64,000 nucleotides of DNA, from the NCBI RefSeq assembly GCF_014193695.1, contig NZ_JACHZR010000005.1, positions 1-64,000 on the forward strand. The letters are read 5' to 3'. Shown here piece after piece: positions 34,157-42,688 of this stretch. The DNA is from Rhizobium sp. BK316 (GTDB taxonomy: Bacteria; Pseudomonadota; Alphaproteobacteria; Rhizobiales; Rhizobiaceae). The notes below the pieces were generated by a model, which was not told the DNA's origin, did no database searches, and worked only from the letters and a program-made list of their open reading frames with translations. The stretch's first letter is position 1. Every line of letters starts with the position of its first letter. The translations under genes and the position numbers were made by a program.

Positions 34157-35332
34157 ATGCCGTCGACCGATCTTCTCCTGACCTTCAATGCCGGTTCCTC
34201 GACGGTGAAGATCGGCATCTTTTCCATTGAGGATGGCAAGGTGCGGCGCATCGGCAAGGGGGTGATCGATTTCCGCGCCGAACCCCTCGCCTTCAGTCTG
34301 AAGGAAGGTCCGCAGACCTTCGACATGCCGCTGAAGGCCGAACTCACCGATGACCTGCATGCCGTCATCGACGAGACGTTCGAACTGCTGTCGGAGCATT
34401 TCGACATCGGCAGCGTGCGCGCTGCCGGCCACCGCGTCGTTCACGGCGGCGACCACTTCACCGCAGCGACGGCGCTCGATGATACCGCGATCGAAGCGAT
34501 TGACGCGCTTACGCCGCTGGCACCCCTTCATCAACCGCAGGCGCTTCGCTTCATCCGCGCGCTGAAGCACCTGAAACCGCATCTTGCCCAAACGGCCTCG
34601 TTCGATACCGCCTTTCATGCCACGCAGATCGACCTCGTCCGCCGCTTCGCCATCCCGCGCGCGCTTCACGACGAAGGTATCAAGCGCTACGGATTTCACG
34701 GCCTCTCCTACAAATTCATCGCTGGCGAGGTCGGCCGCAGGCTGTCGAATAAAGCGAAAATCGTCGCCGCCCATCTCGGCAGCGGCGCAAGCCTCTGCGC
34801 TCTGGAAAACGGTGTCAGCCGCGACTGCAGCATGGGGTTTTCCACGCTGGACGGCATACCCATGGCCACCCGGCCCGGCTGGCTCGATCCCGGCGTGATC
34901 CTGCATCTGCTGCAGCAAAAGAAGCAGTCCGTCGATCAGCTGGAAGACATGCTCTACCATCGCTCCGGCCTGCTTGGCGTCTCCGGCATCAACGCAGATA
35001 CTCGCGACCTTCTCGAGGACGGAAGCCCGGAAGCGCGCGAGGCGCTCGACCTGTTCACGCTGCGCATCGCTGGCGAGATCGGCCGCATGTCGGTGACACT
35101 CGGCGGACTCGACGCCATCGTCTTTACCGCCGGGATCGGGGAGCACCAGCCGCAGATCCGCTCGGCGGTCATCCGGCATCTCGGCTGGCTCGGCCTTACG
35201 GTCGACGAAAAGGCAAATGCAGCCAATGGCTTCACGATCACGACACCCTCGAGCCGCATAACGGCGCATGTCATTGCTACGGACGAGGAACAGATCATCG
35301 CGCAGGAGGCACTCTCTATTCTTCGCTCCTGA
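34157..35332 (+). CDS. ackA: Acetate kinase
   Basis: Interconverts acetyl phosphate and acetate with ATP formation. The 391-aa protein starts with LTFNAGSSTVKIGIF, has GHRVVHGG with the catalytic Arg, ASFDTAFHAT with the catalytic Asp, and HLGSGASLCALENG; FTAGIGEHQPQIRSAV is near the C-terminus. It lies directly upstream of phosphoketolase, whose acetyl phosphate product it uses. The pair makes ATP and acetate from xylulose 5-phosphate, useful under low oxygen. Confidence 0.95.
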   Translation: MPSTDLLLTFNAGSSTVKIGIFSIEDGKVRRIGKGVIDFRAEPLAFSLKEGPQTFDMPLKAELTDDLHAVIDETFELLSEHFDIGSVRAAGHRVVHGGDHFTAATALDDTAIEAIDALTPLAPLHQPQALRFIRALKHLKPHLAQTASFDTAFHATQIDLVRRFAIPRALHDEGIKRYGFHGLSYKFIAGEVGRRLSNKAKIVAAHLGSGASLCALENGVSRDCSMGFSTLDGIPMATRPGWLDPGVILHLLQQKKQSVDQLEDMLYHRSGLLGVSGINADTRDLLEDGSPEAREALDLFTLRIAGEIGRMSVTLGGLDAIVFTAGIGEHQPQIRSAVIRHLGWLGLTVDEKANAANGFTITTPSSRITAHVIATDEEQIIAQEALSILRS

Positions 35333-35345
35333 TGATCCAGATCAA
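35332..35345. promoter_or_regulatory. FNR/FixK-like box upstream of xfp
   Basis: ATGATCCAGATCAA matches TTGAT-N4-ATCAA with one mismatch. It begins at the last base of ackA and is centred about 66 bp before the xfp start. The sequence is visible; binding by an FNR/FixK-type regulator is inferred. Confidence 0.5.
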
Positions 35346-35404
35346 GTGCGTGCCGACGCTGGCCGCTAGAATTGACGTTGAACAAGTTTAAACGGGAGAA
35401 ATCC

Positions 35405-37792
35405 ATGGAAAAGCATGTCTCGACTCCATCAGTTCTTTCAGACGCAGAACTCGCGCTCATCGACCGCTACTGGCGCGCCGCCAACTATCTCTCAGTCGGC
35501 CAAATTTATCTTCTTTCCAATCCTCTCCTGCGCCAGCCCCTGAAGCCCGAACATATCAAGCCCCGCCTGCTCGGCCACTGGGGCACGACACCTGGCCTCA
35601 ACTTCATCTACGCGCATCTGAACCGTGTCATCCGCGCCCGCGATCTCGATATCATCTATATGTGCGGTCCCGGTCATGGTGGGCCGGGCATGGTCGCCAA
35701 TACCTATCTGGAAGGCATCTATAGCGAGATCTATCCCGATATAACCGAGACGGAAGAGGGCATGCGCAAGCTTTTCCGCCAGTTCTCCTTCCCCGGTGGG
35801 ATTCCGAGCCACGCGGCGCCGGAAACGCCCGGCTCCATCCATGAGGGCGGAGAGCTCGGCTATGCGCTCGTTCATGCCTATGGCGCGGCCTTCGACAATC
35901 CCGATCTGATCGTCGCCTGCGTCATCGGCGACGGCGAAGCCGAAACCGGCCCGCTGGCGGCAAGCTGGCATTCCAACAAGTTTCTGAACCCCGCCCACGA
36001 CGGCGCCGTTCTGCCGATCCTGCATTTGAACGGCTATAAGATCGCCAACCCGACAGTTCTCGGTCGTGCCGGTGACGAGGATCTAATGCATCTCTTCGAA
36101 GGCTACGGCTACGAGCCTTTCTTCGTCGAAGGCCACGAACCGGCCAAAATGCATCAGCAGATGGCCGCGACCTTCGAGAAAGTCTTCGACCGTATCCGCG
36201 CCATCCAGAAGGAAGCTCGCGACGGCAAGGCGCCGCAGGCCTGCCCGCGCTGGCCGATGATCGTGCTGCGCAGCCCCAAGGGTTGGACTGGCCCGAAGGA
36301 AGTGGACGGCAAGAAGGTCGAAGGCTTCTGGCGCGCCCATCAAGTGCCGGTCTCCAATTGCCGGGAGAATGACGAACACCGGAAAATTCTCGAAGACTGG
36401 ATGCGCAGTTACGATCCTGAAGACCTCTTCGATGCCTCCGGCACGCTGAAGCCGGAACTGCGGGCACTTGCCCCGTCGGGCGAGCGCCGCATGGGCGCCA
36501 ATCCACATGCCAATGGCGGCATTCTGCGCAAGGAATTGATCGCACCCGATATCCGCGCCTATGAGGTGAAGGTGGAAAAGCGCGGCGATGCCATGGTGCA
36601 ATCCACCGAAATCCTCGGCCACTACCTGCGTGATACGCTGACGCTCAACAAGGCCAATGCGAACTTCCGCATTTTCGGCCCCGACGAAACGGAATCAAAC
36701 CGCCTTGGCAGCGTCTTCGAGGTCACCGACCGCGTCTGGATGGAGGAGATCGAACCTTATGATGTCGGCCTCTCCCGCGATGGCCGCGTCATGGAGGTTC
36801 TGAGCGAGCATCTTTGCCAGGGATGGCTGGAAGGCTACCTGCTGACGGGCCGGCACGGTCTCTTTTCCTGCTACGAGGCCTTCATCCACATCATCGACTC
36901 GATGTTCAACCAGCATGCCAAATGGTTGAAGGTCACCCGGGAGCTGGAGTGGAGGAAGCCGATCTCCTCGCTGAACTATCTCCTGACCTCGCATGTCTGG
37001 CGGCAGGACCATAACGGCTTTTCGCATCAGGACCCCGGCTTCGTCGATCTCGTCGCCAACAAGAAGGCCGATATCGTCCGCATCTACCTGCCGCCGGATG
37101 CCAACACCCTGCTCTGGGTCGGCGATCATTGCCTTAGGACTTATGACCGCATCAACGTCATCGTTGCCGGCAAACAGCCCGAACCGCAATGGCTGACCAT
37201 GGATGAGGCGGTGAAGCATTGTGAGGCTGGTATCGGCATCTGGGACTGGGCGAGCCATGAGGACGATACGGTGGCGCCCGATGTCGTCATGGCCTGTGCC
37301 GGCGACGTGCCGACCATGGAAACGCTCGCCGCCGTCGATCTGCTGCACCAGCATGTCCCAGAACTGAAGATCCGCACGGTGAATGTCGTCGACCTGCTTG
37401 CCCTGCAATCGAAAGACCAGCATCCGCACGGCCTGACGGACGAGGTCTTCGACGCGATCTTCACGTCGGACAGGCCTGTGATCTTCGCCTATCACGGCTA
37501 TCCTTACCTCATCCACCGGCTGACCTATAAACGCACCAACCACCGCAATATCCATGTGCGCGGCTTCATAGAGGAGGGCACGACGACCACGCCCTTCGAC
37601 ATGACCGTGCTCAACGAGCTCGACCGCTTCCACCTCGCGATCGAGGCGATCGAGCGCGTTCCGGGCCTGAAGGAAAAAGTCCCAGAAGTGCTGGAAAGCC
37701 TGAGAGCCAAACTCGTCGAGCATCATGCCTATGTCCGCGAATATGGTGAGGATATGCCCGACGTTCGCGACTGGAAATGGCCCGCGGCCTGA
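35405..37792 (+). CDS. xfp: Phosphoketolase (xylulose-5-P/fructose-6-P)
   Basis: Thiamine-diphosphate enzyme that cleaves xylulose 5-phosphate to acetyl phosphate and glyceraldehyde 3-phosphate. The 795-aa length is normal. Visible motifs are GPGHGGPGMVANTYLEG, SIHEGGELGYAL and the ThDP motif CVIGDGEAETGPLAASWHSN. The ATG at 35405 has GGGAGAA upstream; a TTG 11 codons earlier is unlikely. It follows ackA by 72 bp, and an FNR-like box lies in the gap. Confidence 0.95.
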   Translation: MEKHVSTPSVLSDAELALIDRYWRAANYLSVGQIYLLSNPLLRQPLKPEHIKPRLLGHWGTTPGLNFIYAHLNRVIRARDLDIIYMCGPGHGGPGMVANTYLEGIYSEIYPDITETEEGMRKLFRQFSFPGGIPSHAAPETPGSIHEGGELGYALVHAYGAAFDNPDLIVACVIGDGEAETGPLAASWHSNKFLNPAHDGAVLPILHLNGYKIANPTVLGRAGDEDLMHLFEGYGYEPFFVEGHEPAKMHQQMAATFEKVFDRIRAIQKEARDGKAPQACPRWPMIVLRSPKGWTGPKEVDGKKVEGFWRAHQVPVSNCRENDEHRKILEDWMRSYDPEDLFDASGTLKPELRALAPSGERRMGANPHANGGILRKELIAPDIRAYEVKVEKRGDAMVQSTEILGHYLRDTLTLNKANANFRIFGPDETESNRLGSVFEVTDRVWMEEIEPYDVGLSRDGRVMEVLSEHLCQGWLEGYLLTGRHGLFSCYEAFIHIIDSMFNQHAKWLKVTRELEWRKPISSLNYLLTSHVWRQDHNGFSHQDPGFVDLVANKKADIVRIYLPPDANTLLWVGDHCLRTYDRINVIVAGKQPEPQWLTMDEAVKHCEAGIGIWDWASHEDDTVAPDVVMACAGDVPTMETLAAVDLLHQHVPELKIRTVNVVDLLALQSKDQHPHGLTDEVFDAIFTSDRPVIFAYHGYPYLIHRLTYKRTNHRNIHVRGFIEEGTTTTPFDMTVLNELDRFHLAIEAIERVPGLKEKVPEVLESLRAKLVEHHAYVREYGEDMPDVRDWKWPAA

Positions 37793-37810
37793 GAGGAAGT
37801 TAACCTGCAT

Positions 37811-37842
37811 GAAAAGGGCCGCACGGAAACCGCGCGGCCCTT
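37811..37842. terminator. Bidirectional terminator between xfp and the convergent gene
   Basis: AAGGGCCGC pairs with GCGGCCCTT. The minus strand continues with TTTT, so it is best for the convergent minus-strand gene, but it can also end xfp transcription. Confidence 0.7.
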
Positions 37843-37869
37843 CCCCAGCCGTGATGCAGGGTCACAATA

Positions 37870-38262
37870 TTATTGTCCGCTCTGCGTGCCGCTTGGCGTG
37901 GTCACGCCCGTCGGACCACCACCGCTACCGTCAGGTGTCGGATCGCGGTCGGTGGCTTCCGGAGGCTTGATGGAGCCGGTTGCCGGATTATTGTCGAATG
38001 TGCCCTGGCCCGAGGGCTGCGCGTTGATCGGGTCCTGGGTCGTGGACGCGGTCGAAGCCGGTTCGTTGGTCGTGCCTGGCCAGATGGCAAAACTCGCCGC
38101 AGCGATCAGAATGACCAGAATGCCAGCTGCCAACACACCCCAGAGCGAAACACTGCGCCGCTCATCGGCAAGCGTTTTTTCCTCTTCATAGGATGCCTGC
38201 CCGAGCGGCATGCCTGTATTCTCATCCACAATTCGGTTCTTGTCGTCACCATATTGGGTCAT
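37870..38262 (-). CDS. Single-helix membrane protein with disordered periplasmic tail
   Basis: A 130-aa protein. A charged N-terminal region (about 40 residues) is followed by one membrane helix (SLWGVLAAGILVILIAAASF) and a Pro/Ser/Thr/Gly-rich, probably disordered tail. The ATG at 38262 has GGAGGATC upstream; the longer open frame upstream lacks coding character. Conserved-looking but of unknown function. Confidence 0.65.
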   Translation of the reverse strand: MTQYGDDKNRIVDENTGMPLGQASYEEEKTLADERRSVSLWGVLAAGILVILIAAASFAIWPGTTNEPASTASTTQDPINAQPSGQGTFDNNPATGSIKPPEATDRDPTPDGSGGGPTGVTTPSGTQSGQ

Positions 38263-38410
38263 CGCTTGATCCTCCAATCTGTGCGAGAGAAACCAAATTG
38301 GCGGGAAGATGTTCCATCGAGCCCGCTCTACGCAGTCCATCCCTCCCGGCATCACATACCGGCCAAGGTCAACGCCTTTATCCAATTCTGCCTCGAACTC
38401 ATCAGCGACT

Positions 38411-38474
38411 AAAGAAATTCCAGCAAAAGTTCTGCGTCCGGAATCACGTGAAAACAAAGAGATGGAGCGTTCCG
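38411..38474. repeat. Rhizobial intergenic repeat copy
   Basis: Contains AATTCCAGCAAAAGT followed by CTGCGTCCGGAAT and AAAACAAAGAGATGGAGCG, the arrangement of a short repeat common between rhizobial genes (recalled). It shares its left end with the element at 33983-34074. The rest of the 339-bp gap 38263-38601 shows nothing recognisable. Confidence 0.5.
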
Positions 38475-38601
38475 TATTTCGGGGAAAATGGAAATGCTCA
38501 TCGGTCTTCGAAAGTTGGTGACAACCTTTCAGCCCATGTTCCGAACCCACTGAAACGTAGGCTATGAAATTCCACAACTGGAAACACCGCCGAGGAAAGC
38601 C

Positions 38602-38790
38602 ATGAAGGGTTTCGCCACCAGCCTCACTGCCTCCCGCCTGGAGGAAACGCTGGCCTTCTACATGACACCGGAGGCAGGCAGCCGCAACGAAGCCGACGAC
38701 AACAGCGAGAAAAGCGGAGCGGTGTCCACCAAGACGGCAGATCACATCGCCGGGCGCACGACACCCCTCGCGGCGCTGACGGAAAACTGA
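38602..38790 (+). CDS. Hypothetical small protein (62 aa)
   Basis: A short hydrophilic protein starting MKGFATSLTASRLEETLAFY, rich in charged residues and without membrane segments. A GAGGAAAG site precedes the ATG. It converges with the universal stress protein gene, whose stop lies 8 bp away. Function unknown. Confidence 0.5.
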   Translation: MKGFATSLTASRLEETLAFYMTPEAGSRNEADDNSEKSGAVSTKTADHIAGRTTPLAALTEN

Positions 38791-38797
38791 GCCTTTT

Positions 38798-39235
38798 TTA
38801 CTTTACGACCAGGACTGGAATACCCGCCTCGGAAAGAACCTCGGACGTCTGGCTACCGAGCATGAGCCGCGAGATTCCGCGGCGGCCGTGCGAAGAAATA
38901 ACGATCAGGCCGCAACCCTGCTCCGCCGCCGTTTCGAGAATGGCCGTGGCCGGCGAAAGGTGCACCTTGCTGACGAAGTCGGCGACCACACCGACGCTCT
39001 TCGCCTTTTCCCCAATGATCTGCTCCAGATCCTCGATCTCTTTCCGACGACCCTCGTTGTAGCTGTCCATCGCTTCCGCCTGCACGATCCCCTGGAGCGC
39101 AAAACCGGTCAGCGGCACGATGACGCTCACGATTGTCACGGGAAGGTTGAGCGCCTTGGCAAGCGCAAGACCATGATCGACACCCCGAGCGGCGAGTTCC
39201 GAACCGTCGGTGGGCAGCAATATGCGATTGTACAT
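38798..39235 (-). CDS. Universal stress protein (UspA family)
   Basis: A 145-aa cytoplasmic protein with the UspA fold: ILLPTDGSELAARGVDHGLALAKA at the start and the nucleotide-binding pattern G-2x-G-9x-G(S/T) seen as GLIVISSHGRRGISRLMLGSQTSEVL. It is probably of the ATP-binding class. A symmetric FNR/FixK-like box lies about 70 bp upstream, consistent with the low-oxygen induction known for rhizobial Usp genes near ackA/xfp. Confidence 0.9.
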   Translation of the reverse strand: MYNRILLPTDGSELAARGVDHGLALAKALNLPVTIVSVIVPLTGFALQGIVQAEAMDSYNEGRRKEIEDLEQIIGEKAKSVGVVADFVSKVHLSPATAILETAAEQGCGLIVISSHGRRGISRLMLGSQTSEVLSEAGIPVLVVK

Positions 39236-39302
39236 AGGAGATCCGTTCTGCTGGCTGAAGTCAGATGAAGGGGGAATTCAATCGCAATCGTAATCCCGCG
39301 CC

Positions 39303-39316
39303 TTGACGCAGGTCAA
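39303..39316. promoter_or_regulatory. FNR/FixK-like box upstream of the Usp gene
   Basis: TTGACGCAGGTCAA is perfectly symmetric (TTGAC-N4-GTCAA) and lies about 75 bp upstream of the universal stress protein start. This form is accepted by FixK/FnrN-type regulators. Confidence 0.55.
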
Positions 39317-39356
39317 CGCCGAGCCCCCGTTCAAGAGGACTCCAGGACATGTCTCA

Positions 39357-39608
39357 TCAATTCCAGAGGAAATCCTTGCTCGTGATCCGCGAAGCAAGCT
39401 TCAGCGTGCCGTCGGGCTGAACGACATAACGTTCGAATTCCCGATAACCGAACTCTCCGAGAAACGTGTGCTTGATGACAGTGCCGGGTTTATAAGGCGA
39501 ATGGATAACCTTGCCGCCATAGGTCAAGCTGCCCGGGATCGGCCGGTCCTGCGTCGTCGTGCTGCAGCCGGCAGCCAGAAGAAGCATTGCGACAACTGCG
39601 TATTTCAT
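39357..39608 (-). CDS. Small lipoprotein (83 aa)
   Basis: An 83-aa protein with an N-terminal signal and lipobox LLLAAGCSTTT (Cys about residue 15). The body contains GSLTYGGKVIHSPYKPGT and FGYREFERYVVQPDGTLKL, suggesting a small beta-rich periplasmic domain. No family is recognised. Stand-alone. Confidence 0.65.
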   Translation of the reverse strand: MKYAVVAMLLLAAGCSTTTQDRPIPGSLTYGGKVIHSPYKPGTVIKHTFLGEFGYREFERYVVQPDGTLKLASRITSKDFLWN

Positions 39609-39813
39609 TGCAGATCCCCGGTACAGTGCACCTATCGGTCGAAATTATAGCGTCTGCGCCGCTACGGCGCACTTATTGTTTTGCTTTCGAGGACAAGTTG
39701 TAGCGGAGGTCCGTTGTGGTCATGATGGCGCCTGCCTCAAAATAAACCGTCGCGTGCACTGGTACGTCTCTTGCATCGTTAACAATACGCCATCCCATCA
39801 GGAGTATTGTGTA

Positions 39814-40077
39814 ATGGAATGGGACACCTCGATTGAATTTGATCCCGTGATCCTTCTCTTTAAGGATCCCGACAGGATCTTTTCCGTCAGGACGGCCATG
39901 GGAGCCGCCAACGCGCTCATAAACGAGTTCCCCTGCAATGACGGAGAGGCGTTTCTTGCTGCGATTGAAATCTGTCTGGACGTCGTGAAGGGCAACGCTG
40001 GACCGGAGCAACTCAGAGCGGCGATAATTCGTGCCGCAAACGAGGCTGGCGTTACGGCTATCGACGTGCTGAACTGA
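39814..40077 (+). CDS. DUF982 family protein
   Basis: An 87-aa protein of the DUF982 type, an expanded family in Rhizobiales: SVRTAMGAANALINEFPCNDGEAFLAAIEICLDVVKG. The ATG follows an AGGAG site at 39800-39804; the open frame upstream is not coding. Function unknown; members are frequent near integrated elements and plasmids. Confidence 0.8.
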   Translation: MEWDTSIEFDPVILLFKDPDRIFSVRTAMGAANALINEFPCNDGEAFLAAIEICLDVVKGNAGPEQLRAAIIRAANEAGVTAIDVLN

Positions 40078-41044
40078 CTGTTCAGCACGACAGCGCTCGC
40101 TACCTTTGGGTGCGGGCCTCCGCCTCCCACCATATCTGCGTTGTGTATTGCTTCCAACAATGTTTCGTACTCTAGCGTCTAGGCTCCGGCATCCCTCGTA
40201 TTCCGGTGCCGGAGGTCGCTTTGAGGAAGGCTCTGATTGCCGGATCTGCTTCTCGTCGCGCTCACTGAGCCCTTATAAAAAACGGTGCGGTATCGGACTT
40301 TGGTCCGATTGTAGACCGCGGTCTGTCCGCTAGTTTCCACTCTGCTGTTCGTCCAGAGTCAGTACGAGGAGGGTGTCTCTCCCTGACCGGAGGCCACCCT
40401 TTTCAATTTCTTCTTGAGATTCCGCCAAATGCCCTTGGCAACTTCTTCGCCCTCAGGCAGCGCCCCCAACCATTTGATTGGTGGCGATAGGGTCCATGCT
40501 CTCAATTTCGTCTTTTCTGATTACGGGAGACGAGGGACGACCAATTGTCAATGTAGCCGTTGAGAGGATGAATACCTCTTGGCTAACCGCCCAATAGAGA
40601 GACGCCTGATGTTTGACACCAGTAACCGGAATAACTGGGATTTTACGGGTCAAGGGCTTTTGCAAAGGCGGGCGGTAAAAGCCGCGATGTAAGTCTTGAC
40701 ACGCCACTGCGAGAATTCGAGCCGATCCGATGGCAAAATAGCGCACCTTCAAAAAAATCACAAACGGGCTTTGAAAAGCCTTTTAAAGCCGCTCAACCCG
40801 CCTTCAAATGATTGATTTCATTGGAGCCTGGATTTGAAGTGCTGGTTTCTGGCGGACCCCCAAGCACTACTGAAACGGACCCGAAATCCAAATTGACGTT
40901 TGCCCTGCAGGGAAACCTCGGACAGACCTCGTCTTTCGCCCGAAATCCGGGCCTTTCAGCGGCTCGACCTCTTCGACGAGGTTTGCCCGGCTGCCAATAC
41001 CCACCGCCCCCCATCAATCCTCTGACATCATCGTTTGACAGGTA
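40078..41044. other. Accessory intergenic stretch with decayed frames
   Basis: Nearly 1 kb without a recognisable gene. A minus-strand frame ending at 40359 reads WLGALPEGEEVAKGIWRNL then KKKLKRVASGQGETPSSY, which looks like a genuine protein end, and an overlapping minus frame at 40453-40761 has some protein-like character (IPVIPVTGVKHQASLYWAVS). They may be the halves of one frameshifted gene. Two adjacent inverted repeats occur at 40292-40324. Base composition is lower in GC than the core on either side. Confidence 0.4.
40292..40324. repeat. Pair of adjacent inverted repeats
   Basis: ATCGGAC-TTTG-GTCCGAT (40292-40309) is followed after three bases by the perfect 12-bp palindrome AGACCGCGGTCT (40313-40324). 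No T-tract. Could be a recombination or binding site at the left part of the island; unproven. Confidence 0.4.
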
Positions 41045-41510
41045 CTATCCTCGGAAGAGCGTGAGAATATTTTTGGGCGCGTTGTTCGCGATCGATAGCG
41101 ATTGAACGGCAAGTTGCTGCTGCGTCTGCAGCGCCGTCAGCTTTGAAGATTCCTCTTCCATATCTGCATCCACCAACCGACCAATGCCCGTCGTCGTATC
41201 TTCCATCAGCCCTTTGGTGAACTCTTCCTGCATCTCGAGGCGTTTCTGCATCGAGCCGACCGAAGCGGCGCCCGCTTGAACAGCCTGCATTCGCACTTCG
41301 AAATACTGGATCAGACTGTCGTATTCCTGCTGCCGTTTGAATACGCCCACATGGGCCATGTAGCTTTCCCCATCATGCAGAAAATAGTCGCTCTGCATTT
41401 CCTGCACTGTGCCGCTGGTGCTGTCGTAATAGGTCAGCGAATTGTTGGCGTAGCCAAAGGGAAGCAGTTCATCCAGCAGCCCGAATTCTTCGTGGCCCAC
41501 GGTCGTCCAG
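41045..41510 (-). pseudogene. Flagellin, C-terminal fragment
   Basis: The minus-strand frame ends with the flagellin C-terminal domain: RLEMQEEFTKGLMEDTTTGI, GRLVDADMEEESSKLTALQ and SLSIANNAPKNILTLFRG, as in rhizobial flagellins. The conserved N-terminal domain and any start codon are missing. Upstream of about 41510 the sequence belongs instead to a phage capsid gene reading the other way, so the fragment was cut by rearrangement. No other flagellar gene is present. Confidence 0.8.
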
Positions 41511-41514
41511 AAAC

Positions 41515-42326
41515 CGTCGCGTCCGCTCGTTCGCGAGACGACGGTCAGCGATTTTAAGGAAGTGAGCCGCACGCAGATCAGTGAAGCGCCGGCCTTTGAG
41601 AAGGTGAACGAGCACGGCGAATTCACCAGTGGGACGATGGGCGACAGCGCCGAAAAGTTCAAACTTGAGACTTTCGGCAGGATCATCGGCATTACCCGGC
41701 AGGCGATCGTCAATGATGATCTGAGTGCTTTTGACCGCATTCCGCGCGCATTCGGCGTCCAGGCTGCACAGCTTGAAAGCGACCTCGTTTGGGGTCAAAT
41801 CCTGCTCAATGCGAATATGGGCGACGGCACCGCCCTGTTCCATGCGAACCACGGCAACTTGCTGACTGCGGGCACGATCGGCGAAATCACAGTTGCTGAA
41901 GCCCGGAAAAAGATGGGCCTACAAACCGGACTTGACGGAAAAACGGCGCTCAATCTATCACCCGAGTACCTTATCGTGCCCAAGGCTCTTGAGGTGGCAG
42001 CGCTCAAGTTCGTGACGAGCATCACGCCGGCCAAGACCGCCGATGCAGTCCCGAGCGAAATCCGCAATTTGACGGTCATCGCCGAGCCGCGTCTTGACCT
42101 CGGCGTCGCGCGCTACGGGATCGCCGGCAGCGCCACCGCCTATTACTTCGCGACGTCGCCGACGTTCGTCGATGTCGTCGAGCTTGCCTATCTCGAAGGA
42201 GCACGGGGCGTCTATACCGAGACACGCGCCGGCTTCGAAATTGACGGCATCGAGATAAAGGCCCGCCTCGACGTAGCCGCAAAGGTCATCGATTGGCGCG
42301 GTCTTTCCAAGAACGCTGGCGCTTGA
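41515..42326 (+). pseudogene. Phage major capsid protein, 5'-truncated
   Basis: About 270 codons of a phage head protein: VRETTVSDFKEVSRTQISEA, FETFGRIIGITRQAIVNDD-like core, AQLESDLVWGQILLNANMGD and a C-terminal EIKARLDVAAKVIDWRGLSK. This matches the capsid part of alphaproteobacterial prohead-protease/capsid fusions. Capsid-like sequence continues upstream of the first GTG (41562), which has no properly spaced ribosome binding site, so the gene has lost its 5' part. It is fused head-to-head with the flagellin fragment. Confidence 0.72.
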
Positions 42327-42336
42327 TCAGGGACAG

Positions 42337-42363
42337 AAGGCCGGCGCGCAATGGCCGGCCTTT
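42337..42363 (+). terminator. Terminator-like hairpin after the capsid remnant
   Basis: AAGGCCGG pairs with CCGGCCTT, followed by TTTCCCC; it lies 11 bp after the capsid stop. Confidence 0.5.
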
Positions 42364-42490
42364 CCCCTCCCCCTGGATAGGGATCGTTATCGCCTCGGAT
42401 GGGGGTACGGGACCGCTGCCCCCCGACTTTTAAGCGTTTTTCGAAATTTGAAACTTGCGTTTTGGTTGGGTTGAAAGGGGAGAATTCTAA

Positions 42491-42664
42491 GTGCCGAAAA
42501 TCTGTGTCAAACCCGGCTGGCAGAAGGTCAAAGGCTCGACCAAATATGAGAAAATCACCAAGCCGACGAAGCAACGAAATGCAGTGAAGCAGATTGCCGA
42601 TCCCGAGGTCGGGCAACAGCGGAACCGTGACATGCGTCCGGCAAAACGTGACACCTATGCGTGA
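42491..42664 (+). CDS. Small basic phage-like protein (57 aa)
   Basis: A GTG-started frame with a strong AAAGGGGAG site. The 57-aa product is Lys-rich (CVKPGWQKVKGSTKYEKITK start region) and hydrophilic. Its position between the capsid remnant and the NTPase gene suggests a phage or island origin. No family recognised. Confidence 0.45.
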   Translation: MPKICVKPGWQKVKGSTKYEKITKPTKQRNAVKQIADPEVGQQRNRDMRPAKRDTYA

Positions 42665-42688
42665 CAGTGTGACGTCGGCAATGTCACG

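Noticed and set aside
40793..41105. Overlapping open frames on both strands before the flagellin remnant
   Set aside because: No ribosome binding site and no recognisable sequence; the composition is biased (Pro/Gly-rich). Probably noncoding.
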